Assembly: GCF_007970805.1 (NCBI RefSeq)
Contig: NZ_CP042433.1
Span: forward strand, 62,001-126,000
Origin: Flavisolibacter ginsenosidimutans
GTDB taxonomy: Bacteria > Bacteroidota > Bacteroidia > Chitinophagales > Chitinophagaceae
DNA: 64,000 bases
Direction of reading: 5' to 3'
Shown: positions 55,465 through 64,000 of the stretch, in pieces
Layout of the letters: each line of letters begins with the position of its first letter
Numbering within the stretch: position 1 is the first letter of the stretch
The notes under the pieces: generated by a model
What the model was told of the DNA's origin: nothing
Seen by the model: only the letters and a program-made list of their open reading frames with translations
Database searches by the model: none
Made by a program: the position numbers and the translations under genes

Positions 55465-57504
55465 ATGAAACGGTTCATAAATTATATAGCAGCAATTGCG
55501 TTGTGTATCACGTTTACGCAATGCAAAAAAGATTTTCTGACGGTAACCTCGCCGTCCAATGTGGATGATCAATTTGTTACTTCCACACCTTCGGAAACGT
55601 TCAAAACACTTTCCTGGTGTTATGCCAATTATCGCCAAAACTGCATCATGGGAACGTACCGGTGGAACGACCCCGTTGGCTCGGATGCGGAAATGTATCC
55701 GGAAGAAGCTTCCAGCAACAACATGAACGCCATTTTGCGGTCTGATCTCTTGCCCATCAATGCCGTGTCGGGCGGGTTCAATGCCCTTTACACAACGCTT
55801 GCCCGTGCGGATAAAATAGCGAATCTGATTTCTCAAAAAGACGTTTACAAAACCGATGCTGCGTCAGGTAGCGCTACGGCATGGACGCAGTTGTATGGTG
55901 AAGCCATCACCATGAAAGCGTTTTGCTATTTCAATTTGGTTAAGCACTTTGGCGATGTGCCTTACGGTTATGAAAACGAATACGTGACAGATTATTCTTT
56001 AAACTCACGGTTCGAGATTTACGATAACCTAATCGCTTCTTTGAAAGGTGTAGAGCCACTTATGTATAAATTAGGTCAAGGCGGAATAACGGCCGAACGG
56101 TTTTCAAGAACTTTTTGTGATGCCTTGATTGGAGAGATAGCGCTTTTTTCCGGCGGTTATCAAACCATTCGAACCGATATAGCAGGTTTGTACGGAAATG
56201 TACAGTTTACTAAAAAAGGGTCCGAACAATTTAGCTGTGTTTATGCGCGGCGTACCGACTATCTAAACTATTACAAGATTGCCAAGCAGTACCTGCAGGC
56301 GGCAATTGATAACAAAGGATCGTCTACGTTAATCACATCGGATGGAAGGTCTTACGCAAACAATCCTTTTCAACGGCATTTCCAATATTTCGCCGATTTG
56401 CAAGTGAGTCCCGAGTCATTGTTTGAAGTGGGCAATATTCAAGGCGGGCAACAAGTCACCACGAGCGAATACCCTTATGCTTTTGGCCGGCCATCTGATG
56501 GCGGTAGTACCAACGCGGCTCCTGCCAAAACCTTCGGTGCGCTTCGCATCATTCCAACTTTTTATTACGGCGAATACGAGAAAGGCGATAAACGAAGAGA
56601 TCCCAGCGTAACCGTTACGGGCAGCAACGGAGACGGAAATGAAAAGATGCTCTCGTTTGTGCCCGGAAATAAATCAACCGGCGGCATTTCAACAAACAAA
56701 TGGGACGAGAACCGCATGAGTCCACCATACGTTGCGTCGCAAAGAAATTCGGGTATGAACTGGCCGGTTTTGAGAATGGCTGATGTTATCTTAATGCTGG
56801 CCGAAGTGAAAGCTGAATTGGGAGAAAGCGACGCGGTGGCTTTGGTGAATCAAATTCGCGAAAGGGCTTTTGGCAATGCAAGTCACGATATAGGTGCACT
56901 GTCGGGTGATGCATTAAAAGACGCTGTGTTGCAGGAGCGCAAGCTCGAACTGGCTGGGGAAGGAACACGCCGTTGGGATTTGATCCGCTCCGGTAAATTT
57001 TCTGAAAAGGCAGTAGCCGTGCGCCAGGAAATGACAACCATGATTAACGACATCAAGACGCAGGGATATCACGCCTTTTCCAACGGCAACGTGATTCCTG
57101 CTTATGTGTGGACAAAGCTGGTTAATCTCACCAACCCGTTAACGTATGATGTTTCTGATTCTACCAATCCCGCCCTTTATCCTGGATGGAGAGGGCAATA
57201 CGATTATAGTAAAATTGCAAACGGTCCAAAAGTAAACGGCACCAATCACAACGTAGCCATCCAGGGTTTGTTCCGCTATATCAATCCAACGAGTGCAGAA
57301 GCAACAACGTTACAAAGTCAAGGGTACGTCAAAACCAATTGGGGTGTTGATATTGTAAATAACGCTGCCAGCTATGATAGAAACATTCTTTCCGGAATAA
57401 CATCGGCCGGCGATCCGCCCAGGTATTATTGGCCGATTCCATCGGAGACAATCAGCAAGTCGAATGGAAAAGTTTCCAATGGTTACGGACTACCAAAGCA
57501 ATAA
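55465..57504 (+). CDS. SusD/RagB-family glycan-binding lipoprotein (PUL C), 679 aa
   Basis: The lipobox TFTQC follows a short hydrophobic leader. GEAITMKAFCYFNLVKHFGDVPYG in two parts and QERKLELAGEGTRRWDLIRSG are typical SusD segments. It is the longest of the three SusD proteins here; the extra length lies in the C-terminal region (about 530-679). It pairs with the preceding susC. A terminator-like hairpin and a GTG-started gene follow. Confidence 0.92.
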   Translation: MKRFINYIAAIALCITFTQCKKDFLTVTSPSNVDDQFVTSTPSETFKTLSWCYANYRQNCIMGTYRWNDPVGSDAEMYPEEASSNNMNAILRSDLLPINAVSGGFNALYTTLARADKIANLISQKDVYKTDAASGSATAWTQLYGEAITMKAFCYFNLVKHFGDVPYGYENEYVTDYSLNSRFEIYDNLIASLKGVEPLMYKLGQGGITAERFSRTFCDALIGEIALFSGGYQTIRTDIAGLYGNVQFTKKGSEQFSCVYARRTDYLNYYKIAKQYLQAAIDNKGSSTLITSDGRSYANNPFQRHFQYFADLQVSPESLFEVGNIQGGQQVTTSEYPYAFGRPSDGGSTNAAPAKTFGALRIIPTFYYGEYEKGDKRRDPSVTVTGSNGDGNEKMLSFVPGNKSTGGISTNKWDENRMSPPYVASQRNSGMNWPVLRMADVILMLAEVKAELGESDAVALVNQIRERAFGNASHDIGALSGDALKDAVLQERKLELAGEGTRRWDLIRSGKFSEKAVAVRQEMTTMINDIKTQGYHAFSNGNVIPAYVWTKLVNLTNPLTYDVSDSTNPALYPGWRGQYDYSKIANGPKVNGTNHNVAIQGLFRYINPTSAEATTLQSQGYVKTNWGVDIVNNAASYDRNILSGITSAGDPPRYYWPIPSETISKSNGKVSNGYGLPKQ

Positions 57505-57567
57505 AGTCATTCAATCATTCAATACAATCTGTAAAGTAATTGTCTCTCAAAAAGCAGTCGGTGAATT

Positions 57568-57598
57568 AGAAACACAGGGTCAACTCTGTGTTTCTTTT
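57568..57598 (+). terminator. Hairpin with short T-run between susD and the DUF1593 gene
   Basis: AGAAACACAG (57568-57577) and CTGTGTTTCT (57586-57595) are perfect 10-base arms with an 8-base loop, followed by T to 57598. It stands 63 bases after the susD stop codon and 39 bases before the likely GTG start of the next gene. Partial termination is plausible. Confidence 0.6.
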
Positions 57599-57637
57599 GT
57601 CGCATTCTCACTTTGTATAAAAACCCAATTAAGTATC

Positions 57638-58927
57638 GTGAATAAACTGATTTTTCTCTTCTGTACTCTGTGTAGTTCGCTTACATTAACAGCGCAGAAG
57701 CCCGTGCCCGTGAAGCCACGTATTCTGGTGAGCACCGACATTGGCGGCACCGACCCTGATGACAATCAATCAATGATACACTTGCTCATGTACAACGAAC
57801 GCTTTGACATTGAAGGGTTGGTTTCCTCGCCGTCTTATGGAGAGGGAAACAAAGAAGAAATACTGCGCACCATAGACCTTTACGAAAATGACCTGCCCAA
57901 ACTGAAAGCACACAAACAGGGATTTGCAACGCCTGCCTATTTGCGTTCGGTGGTCAAACAGGGACGACACGGCGCTGCGCCGTTCAAGGGCTATTCTACG
58001 GCAACAGAAGGGTCGGACTGGATTGTTAAATGTGCGCTGAAACAAAGCGAGAGGCCGTTGTGGATTTTGGTTTGGGGCGGACTCGACGATTTGGCGCAAG
58101 CCTTGCACGACAAGCCCCGGATTCAAAAGAAAATAAAAGTCTTTTGGATCGGCGGACCCAATAAAAAGTGGAGCGCCAACAGTTACGCTTACATTGCCGA
58201 AAACTTCCCGAGCCTTTGGTTTATTGAATCCAATGCGTCCTATTACGGATTTTTTTCCGACAACGTCCCCGATAGTTTAAGCAATAAAAATTATTACAAG
58301 AACTACATTAAGGAAGCCGGCTACTTGGGGAAAGAGTATAAAAATAACCGCTACAAAGGCAACCTGAAGATGGGCGACACGCCGTCGTTGCTTTACATGA
58401 TGGACGGCAATCCCAATGATCCGGCGAGAGAAAGCTGGGGCGGCAGTTACGTGAAGTTCTGGCAAAGTCCGCGATTGATTTTTAACCGCAATGCATCACT
58501 TCATGATACGGTGACTGTCTTTTCCATTGTTGAATTTCGGTTTAAAGGCCCTGTTGTGAAAATACCCCCTGATTCGGCGTGCCTTACAATGGCGGTGAAG
58601 TCTGAAATAGGCGAACAGAAGTGGGATGGTTTTTATCTTGGAGATGGTAATTATGTTGTAAGATACTCGCCAAAACGTACAGAAACCTTAACCTACAAGG
58701 TCACATCAAGTATCAGGGGATTTGAGGAACAAAACGGAGCCTTTGTAGTTGATAATAGTTGGCCGGGAAAGCCTCGCAAAACCAACTATAAATTGGGTGC
58801 AAACTGGTACACGGACAGGCCAAACCCCGAATTGTACGACGATATATGGCAAGGCGGTAAAACCGTCCTGAAATGGCGCAGCGATGTCCTGCTGGATTGG
58901 GCCAAACGCTGGAACTGGCTTCGGTGA
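57638..58927 (+). CDS. Secreted DUF1593/nucleoside-hydrolase-like protein, 429 aa
   Basis: The motif PRILVSTDIGGTDPDDNQSM is the aspartate cluster of the nucleoside-hydrolase-like fold as found in DUF1593 proteins, usually annexed to polysaccharide loci. The later IGGPNKKWSANSYAYIAENF and a C-terminal Ig-like part fit this family. A GTG at 57638 starts a good signal peptide (NKLIFLFCTLCSSLTLTAQ), whereas the longer reading begins inside susD and has no leader; I choose GTG. Nucleoside hydrolases cleave N-ribosides with calcium; for DUF1593 the substrate is not known to me. Confidence 0.82.
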   Translation: MNKLIFLFCTLCSSLTLTAQKPVPVKPRILVSTDIGGTDPDDNQSMIHLLMYNERFDIEGLVSSPSYGEGNKEEILRTIDLYENDLPKLKAHKQGFATPAYLRSVVKQGRHGAAPFKGYSTATEGSDWIVKCALKQSERPLWILVWGGLDDLAQALHDKPRIQKKIKVFWIGGPNKKWSANSYAYIAENFPSLWFIESNASYYGFFSDNVPDSLSNKNYYKNYIKEAGYLGKEYKNNRYKGNLKMGDTPSLLYMMDGNPNDPARESWGGSYVKFWQSPRLIFNRNASLHDTVTVFSIVEFRFKGPVVKIPPDSACLTMAVKSEIGEQKWDGFYLGDGNYVVRYSPKRTETLTYKVTSSIRGFEEQNGAFVVDNSWPGKPRKTNYKLGANWYTDRPNPELYDDIWQGGKTVLKWRSDVLLDWAKRWNWLR

Positions 58928-59025
58928 CGAAGACGGGCAACAACAAAAAGGATTTGCAAAAGTTGGGCAACTATTGCAAAGCTGGTTGTGGACAAACGGT
59001 AAAATTTTCTCTTCGACGCAAAAAA

Positions 59026-60567
59026 ATGAAAGCGGAAAATACAAACGGCGAGGGTTTTGAAGCAGTGCCCGCCAAGCCAACCTACTGGCTTACCCGTTTT
59101 GTTATTCTTCGCTTGCTGGGGTTCGTGTATGCAGTTGCTTTTCTTGTCGTCATTAATCAAATTATCCCTTTAATTGGCGCTAACGGGCTCTTGCCCGTTG
59201 GCTTGTATTTAAAGCAAATCGGCAATGCTTTGGGCTCGGACAGCGCTGGCTTTTTTCGGCTGCCTTCGCTTTTTTGGTTTTGGCATTCCGACGCAGCACT
59301 CTTAATTGTTGCCTGGTTGGGCTTTCTTCTTTCTTGTATAGTTGTTGCAGGCTTTGCCAACGTTCCGGTAATGGTCGTGCTTTGGTTCCTGTACATGTCT
59401 TTTGTTCACGTGGGACAAGACTGGTACGGCTACGGTTGGGAGATTCAACTCACCGAAACCGGCTTTCTATCTATCTTTCTTTGTCCCATGCTTGACATGC
59501 GTCCGTTCCCAAAATGCGCACCGCCATTTCTGATCCTTATTTTGTATCGTTGGCTCGTCTTTCGCATCATGTTTGGTGCGGGATTGATCAAACTCCGCGG
59601 CGACGAAATATGGCGCAACGCGACGGCGCTTTATTACCATTTCGAAACACAACCCATTCCTGGCCCGTTGAGCCGCTGGTTTCATTTTCTTCCGCATGCT
59701 GCTTTAAAAATTGGCGTGTGGTTCAATTGGCTGGCCGAGATAGCGGCACCGCTTTTTGTTTTCGGGCCACGGCTTGCCCGGCACATTGCAGGCGTCATCG
59801 TTGTTTTGTTCCAGGTAAACTTAATCCTCAGCGGCAACCTTTCTTTTTTAAATTGGCTCACCGCCATTCCCGCACTCGCTTGTTTTGATGATGGCTTTTG
59901 GTCACGGATTCTTCCAAAATGGATTGTTCGCAAAGCAAGTTTTGCCGCGGCCAATGCAAAAGAATCCCGCCCAATGCGAACGACCGCGCAAGTAGTGGTC
60001 ATCGTTGTTTTGTTTTTGAGCGTAGCGCCAGTTGTCAATATGCTTTCGCCAAAACAAATCATGAACACGTCCTTCGATCCTTTGGATTTAGTAAATACCT
60101 ACGGCGCTTTTGGTAGCGTGGGCAAAGAGCGTTTGAATGTGGTGTTTGAAGGAACAACAGACAACGATTCAACAGACAAAGCGGCCTGGAAGCCTTATCT
60201 CTACAAAGGTTTACCCGTATTGCTTGACAAGCAACCGCCGCAAATAGCGCCTTACCAGTTAAGGCTCGATTGGCAAATGTGGTTTGCTTCGATGTCGTCG
60301 CCGGAACAATACCCGTGGACGACCTTTCTTCTTTGGAAACTTCTTCAAAACGATGCGGGTGTGTTAAGCCTTTTTGCGGGCAATCCTTTTCCGGGCAAAC
60401 CACCAAAGTATGTCCGTGCCGTGCTTTATCGTTATTGGTTTGCAAAACCCGGCAATGCACAAGGCCTTTGGTGGAACCGTGAACGCATCAGCATCTGGCT
60501 TCCGGCTATGTCGGCCGATGATCAAATCCTTATTGATTATTTAAAAGGCGGCGGATGGATAAGGTGA
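59026..60567 (+). CDS. Lipase-maturation-factor-like integral membrane protein, 513 aa
   Basis: Many hydrophobic segments (for example VILRLLGFVYAVAFLVVI, LILILYRWLVFRIMFGAGLIKL, IAGVIVVLFQVNLILSG) show a multi-spanning membrane protein, and GAGLIKLRGDEIW, ALYYHFETQPIP and the soluble C-terminal part match the LMF1-like family. In animals LMF1 helps lipases to fold; bacterial members have no established role. I use the ATG at 59026, 98 bases after the DUF1593 gene; the longer frame overlaps that gene and lacks similarity. It could be part of PUL C or an independent gene. Confidence 0.85.
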   Translation: MKAENTNGEGFEAVPAKPTYWLTRFVILRLLGFVYAVAFLVVINQIIPLIGANGLLPVGLYLKQIGNALGSDSAGFFRLPSLFWFWHSDAALLIVAWLGFLLSCIVVAGFANVPVMVVLWFLYMSFVHVGQDWYGYGWEIQLTETGFLSIFLCPMLDMRPFPKCAPPFLILILYRWLVFRIMFGAGLIKLRGDEIWRNATALYYHFETQPIPGPLSRWFHFLPHAALKIGVWFNWLAEIAAPLFVFGPRLARHIAGVIVVLFQVNLILSGNLSFLNWLTAIPALACFDDGFWSRILPKWIVRKASFAAANAKESRPMRTTAQVVVIVVLFLSVAPVVNMLSPKQIMNTSFDPLDLVNTYGAFGSVGKERLNVVFEGTTDNDSTDKAAWKPYLYKGLPVLLDKQPPQIAPYQLRLDWQMWFASMSSPEQYPWTTFLLWKLLQNDAGVLSLFAGNPFPGKPPKYVRAVLYRYWFAKPGNAQGLWWNRERISIWLPAMSADDQILIDYLKGGGWIR

Positions 60568-60607
60568 TGTGTTTGAGACGCGAAAGAGTCTTTGTCAATT
60601 TTTGTTT

Positions 60608-62053
60608 TTAATGCAACGCTTCTGCTTTCAACTGGAAAACATCTTTCAATGCCCGCTTTGCGGCGTGGTAGCCACACATGCCGTGTACGCCGCCACCGGG
60701 CGGTGTGGAAGAAGAACAGAGATAAATTCCTTTTGCCGAAGTTTTGTAGGGTGATAACCGCAAAGCGGGCCGTGTAAACAATTGGTCAATATCAAAGGCG
60801 CCGCCGTTGATATCGCCGCCAATGTAATTTGAATTGTAAGTCTCCATCTGTTTTGTATTCATCACATGCTTTGCTAATATTCGTTCGCGAAAACCGGGTG
60901 CAAAGCGTTCTATCTGTTTCTCTATTGCTTCCGTCATGTCAACGGTTGAACCGTTGGGTACGTGGCAATAAGCCCAGGCAGTGTGCTTGCCTTTCGGTGC
61001 TCGAGACGCATCGAATAGACTTTGTTGCGCCAGCAAAACAAAAGGCTTTTGGGGATGTTTTCCGTTTGCGGTTGCTTGCTCAGCCGCTACTGTTTCTTCC
61101 CATGTATTTCCCAAATGAACCGTGCCTGCTTTACGGCATTCCGTTGCGGTAAACGGAATGGCATCATCCAACGCCCAATCAATTTTAAACACGCCCATTC
61201 CGTAGCGGTAACGTTTCAACTGCCATTGATAAAAGCTTGAAAATTCATGTCCGGCAATTTGCAACAATTGCTTTGGCGTTACATCAAATAAGACAGCACG
61301 AGCAGAAGGCAACTGCTGAAGCGAACGCACATGAAAATTCGTTTCGATGCGGCCACCGATGGATTGAAAATAGGAAGCCAGTGCATTGGCAATGGCGCTT
61401 GATCCGCCCTTTGGAATGGGCCAGCCGTCTGTGTGCCCTGCAAGCATCAAGACCAATCCAATGGCTGACGTCGCAAGGTTTGACAAGGGTTGCATTGAAT
61501 GTGCTGCCATTCCCGCCCACAGTCCTTTTGCTTTTTTTGTGTGAAACCGTTTTGCCAAATGCGCTGCCGGCATCAATGCTTTCAAACCAAAGAAGGCCAT
61601 TTCAAGGGGATGCCTGGGAATGCGCGGCGGACTTAATACATCTGCTGCAATGTGCGGCCAGTCTTTCACCAACCGCTTCATGAGTGAGGTATAAGTGTGT
61701 TCATCATCACCAAACGATTGTGCTGTTTGTTCAACAGAGGAATACAAAGCGGCTGCATCGCCATCATCAAACGGATGGGCAGCGGCAAGGCCCGGAAGAA
61801 TAAATTTCAATCCATGTTCGACCAGTGGCAAAGTCTTGAAAAAAGGCGAAGCAACGGCTAAGGGATGAATGGCAGAACAAACATCGTGAACAAAACCCGG
61901 CAAAGTCAGTTGGGCTGAACGCAGGCCGCCGCCAACGGTTTCTTTCGCTTCTACCAACAACACGGACAAGCCTGCCCGTTGAAGCGTTATTGCGGCAGCC
62001 AAACCGTTTGGTCCCGAGCCGACTACTATAGCATCGTAATCTCTCTTCGTCAT
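60608..62053 (-). CDS. FAD-dependent oxidoreductase, phytoene-dehydrogenase-related, 481 aa
   Basis: The dinucleotide motif VGSGPNG (G12-G17) with E35 at the end of the second strand ([15 protein letters not shown]) binds FAD. The C-terminal [23 protein letters not shown], read in parts ([17 protein letters not shown]), is typical of the CrtI-related group. The substrate of this branch is unknown. It is convergent with the membrane-protein gene and divergent from the sugar transporter gene, so it is probably a single-gene unit not tied to the PULs. Confidence 0.87.
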   Translation of the reverse strand: [481 protein letters not shown]

Positions 62054-62121
62054 GCAATTTTTTTAGTGTCTGTAAAGACCGCGGCGTATGCGGACGTTAT
62101 GAGAATCATCTGCCGAAAGAT

Positions 62122-62156
62122 TTAGCGGCAAAGCTCAAAACTTTGCGCTAATTTTT
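62122..62156 (+). terminator. Hairpin with T-run in the leader of the sugar transporter gene
   Basis: TTAGCG-g-CAAAG (62122-62133) pairs with CTTTG-CGCTAA (62141-62151) with one bulged base and a 7-base loop; five T follow (62152-62156). It lies 60 bases before the transporter start, within a gap between divergent genes, so it may act as an attenuator of the transporter/GH32 transcript. Confidence 0.5.
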
Positions 62157-62215
62157 GGGTGAAATAAAAGCGTTAAACGCGAAGCCGCTATTTGATTCTT
62201 CTTAAACCAACCAAC

Positions 62216-63658
62216 ATGTTCATTGAAACGGATAAACCGGCACAACAAATTTTGCAAAATACACCACCGGCAAAAACATCGGGCTATGTACTGCGCATTT
62301 CGCTTACAGCAGCCCTGGCCGGGTTTATTTTTGGCTTTGATACGGTGGTAATTTCCGGCGCCAATCTGCCCATCAAAAACCTTTGGCACACTTCGCCGTG
62401 GTTTCACGGTTTTTTTATCATGTCCATGGCTTTGTGGGGCACGGTCATCGGCGCCATCTTTGGCGGACTTCCCACGCAAAAATGGGGGCGTAAAAAAGTG
62501 CTCGTATGGATCGGCATTTTGTTCAGCCTTTCGGCGGTGGGAACGGCACTGGCGCCCGGTCCTTACATCTTTTCTTTCTTTCGCTTTGTTGGCGGATTGG
62601 GCATCGGTGTTTCTTCCGTTGCCGCACCCACTTATATTTCCGAAATTTCCACACCGGCCAACCGCGGAAAGCTTGTGGCCTTATACCAGTTCAACATTGT
62701 GTTTGGAATTTTAATCGCCTTTCTTTCCAATTATTTTTTGCAGGGCGTTGGCGGCGCCAACGACTGGCGCTGGATGCTTGGCGCATTGGCTGTGCCTTCG
62801 CTCGTTTACTCGGTGATGGTGGTTGGCGTTCCCGAAAGTCCGCGCTGGCTCATCACCAACCGCAACGACGTAAACACGTCGAAACAAATTTTAGCGAAGC
62901 TCGGTATCGTCAACGTTGACGAAGAGGTAGCGTCCATCATTAAAAGCTATCGGCACGAAACAGCCGGGGACGACGGTTCTGTTTTGAACGGAACAAACAA
63001 CAGAAACACGCCTTCGCTTCTGAGCCCAAAATACCGCACCATTATGTGGCTGGCTTTTATGGTTGCCTTCTTCAACCAATGGTCGGGCATCAACTTTATT
63101 CTTTATTACGCACCGGAAATTTTAGAACGTGCGGGCCTTGCGGCAAAAGACTCGTTGTTCAATTCCATTGCCATCGGCGGAACAAATCTCCTTTTCACGT
63201 TTGTGGGTTTGTACCTCATTGATAAACTCGGGCGAAAAACCTTGCTGCTCATTGGTTCGCTTGGCTACATTGCCAGTCTTGCAGCCGTGGCCTGGTGCTT
63301 TGCTTCGCACGCAAGCGCCGCGTTGTTGATGACGTTTTTGCTGTTGTTCATTGCCGCACACGCCATTGGTCAAGGCGCGGTAATTTGGGTTTTTATCTCC
63401 GAAATTTTTCCGAACAAAGTGCGGGCAATGGGACAATCTTTTGGCGCCAGCGTGCATTGGGTTTTTGCAGCCATCATCACCTTGATTACGCCGGTGTTTT
63501 TGGACAGAGACAACGGCATTTTCAAAAACAATCCCTGGCCCATCTTCGCCTTCTTTGCCTTTATGATGGCCTTGCAATTGGTTTGGGTGCTGACAAAAGT
63601 GCCCGAGACAAAAGGTGTGTCGTTGGAAGATTTGGAAAGGCGGCTGGTAAAGGAATGA
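62216..63658 (+). CDS. Sugar porter of the major facilitator superfamily, 480 aa
   Basis: A 12-helix sugar/proton symporter type. Family signatures: FIFGFDTVVISG in helix 1, GRKKVLVWIG after helix 2, VPESPRWL before the central loop, DKLGRKTLLLIG in the second half, and VPETKGVSLEDLE at the C-terminus. I take the ATG at 62216; the longer in-frame reading uses TTG. The following GH32 lipoprotein begins 42 bases downstream, so the transported sugar is likely fructose, sucrose or a short fructan product. Confidence 0.92.
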   Translation: MFIETDKPAQQILQNTPPAKTSGYVLRISLTAALAGFIFGFDTVVISGANLPIKNLWHTSPWFHGFFIMSMALWGTVIGAIFGGLPTQKWGRKKVLVWIGILFSLSAVGTALAPGPYIFSFFRFVGGLGIGVSSVAAPTYISEISTPANRGKLVALYQFNIVFGILIAFLSNYFLQGVGGANDWRWMLGALAVPSLVYSVMVVGVPESPRWLITNRNDVNTSKQILAKLGIVNVDEEVASIIKSYRHETAGDDGSVLNGTNNRNTPSLLSPKYRTIMWLAFMVAFFNQWSGINFILYYAPEILERAGLAAKDSLFNSIAIGGTNLLFTFVGLYLIDKLGRKTLLLIGSLGYIASLAAVAWCFASHASAALLMTFLLLFIAAHAIGQGAVIWVFISEIFPNKVRAMGQSFGASVHWVFAAIITLITPVFLDRDNGIFKNNPWPIFAFFAFMMALQLVWVLTKVPETKGVSLEDLERRLVKE

Positions 63659-63700
63659 GAAGGCTGAATGAAATGTTCGATGTTTTTTATTGCAATCAGA

Positions 63701-64000
63701 ATGAAAGATTGTTTGTCTTTTACGTTGATGATTTTGCTTCTTGCTTGCGGTGATGCAAGGAAGGGTGCAGAGCGTTCCGCCGTTGAGCGTGAACAGTACC
63801 GTCCGTTGATTCATTTCACACCGCAAAAAGCCTGGATGAACGACCCGAACGGCATGGTTTATCTGAACGGAACTTATCATTTGTTTTACCAGTATTATCC
63901 CGACAGCACCGTGTGGGGCCCGATGCACTGGGGCCACGCAACAAGCAAAGATTTGCTTCATTGGGAGCATCAGCCCGTTGCCTTGTATCCCGACAGCCTT
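63701..64000 (+). CDS. GH32 lipoprotein (fructan/sucrose hydrolase), N-terminal part, cut by the window edge
   Basis: The frame reads to the end of the window. MILLLAC is a lipobox (Cys16), so the protein is lipid-anchored. The GH32 signature WMNDPNGM has the nucleophile D48, followed by [20 protein letters not shown], typical of levanases, inulinases and invertases. In-frame ATGs at 63668 and 63680 could also be the start; 63701 gives the most usual lipoprotein leader. It follows the sugar porter directly and most likely forms an operon with it. The acid/base and the C-terminal sandwich lie outside the window. Confidence 0.88.
   Translation, partial: MKDCLSFTLMILLLACGDARKGAERSAVEREQYRPLIHFTPQKAWMNDPNGMVYLNGTYHLFYQYYPDSTVWGPMHWGHATSKDLLHWEHQPVALYPDSL

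Noticed and set aside
57464..57637. Longer N-terminus of the DUF1593 protein starting inside susD
   Set aside because: It contains the terminator-like hairpin and shows no leader; GTG at 57638 begins a proper signal peptide.
58873..59025. Longer N-terminus of the LMF-like protein overlapping the DUF1593 gene
   Set aside because: The extra 51 residues overlap the end of another gene and are not hydrophobic or family-like; ATG at 59026 is preferred.

Overview
This window reads as a chromosome segment of a glycan-degrading Bacteroidota bacterium, probably of the Chitinophagaceae type. It carries three SusC/SusD outer-membrane pairs, a hybrid two-component sensor of the Bacteroidota glycan-sensing type, many secreted glycoside hydrolases, lipoboxes on the SusD proteins, weak ribosome-binding sites and a few -7 elements of the Bacteroidota form (TAnnTTTG). 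The family-level placement is inference from gene style only. No CRISPR array, rRNA gene, complete tRNA or insertion sequence was seen.

Layout. (1) 1-15600: a first polysaccharide utilisation locus (PUL A). It has a tandem set of Asp-box (sialidase-like) beta-propeller proteins, the first cut by the left edge, then a GH36 alpha-galactosidase, an SGNH esterase lipoprotein and a SusC/SusD pair. A cytoplasmic NHL-type propeller and a DapA/NanA-family aldolase follow. An aldo/keto reductase (15700-16563) and a minus-strand aldehyde dehydrogenase/iron-type alcohol dehydrogenase pair with an AraC regulator (16611-20179) lie next to it and could handle the aldehydes produced. (2) 20348-27741: a compact seven-gene cytoplasmic operon: RidA, a 3HCDH-family dehydrogenase, a class III aminotransferase, a second 3HCDH-like protein that has lost catalytic residues, an M19 dipeptidase, a ceramidase-like amidohydrolase and a D-threonine-aldolase-like PLP enzyme. 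I recognise no described pathway with this composition, and it is the best candidate here for an undescribed system. (3) 28137-30602: phosphoenolpyruvate synthase. (4) 30603-32065: a long stretch with no convincing gene but a strong terminator hairpin. (5) 32066-51703: a hybrid sensor/regulator followed by PUL B (SusC, SusD, GH95, an alpha/beta esterase with a frameshift near its 3' end, GH28, CE8 and a GH2-type enzyme), a set that points to pectin. (6) 52046-60567: PUL C (SusC, SusD, a DUF1593 nucleoside-hydrolase-like protein, a lipase-maturation-factor-like membrane protein), which has no classical glycosidase. (7) 60608-64000: a FAD oxidoreductase on the minus strand, then a sugar-porter MFS transporter and the start of a GH32 lipoprotein, probably for fructans or sucrose.

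How the parts could work together: the SusC/D pairs import oligosaccharides trimmed by the secreted enzymes; the hybrid sensor probably activates PUL B and perhaps PUL C; the aldolase, dehydrogenase and PEP synthase genes could feed released monomers into central metabolism. Several intergenic hairpins, including terminator-like ones between susD and the downstream gene in PULs B and C, suggest transcript-level tuning of binding proteins against enzymes.
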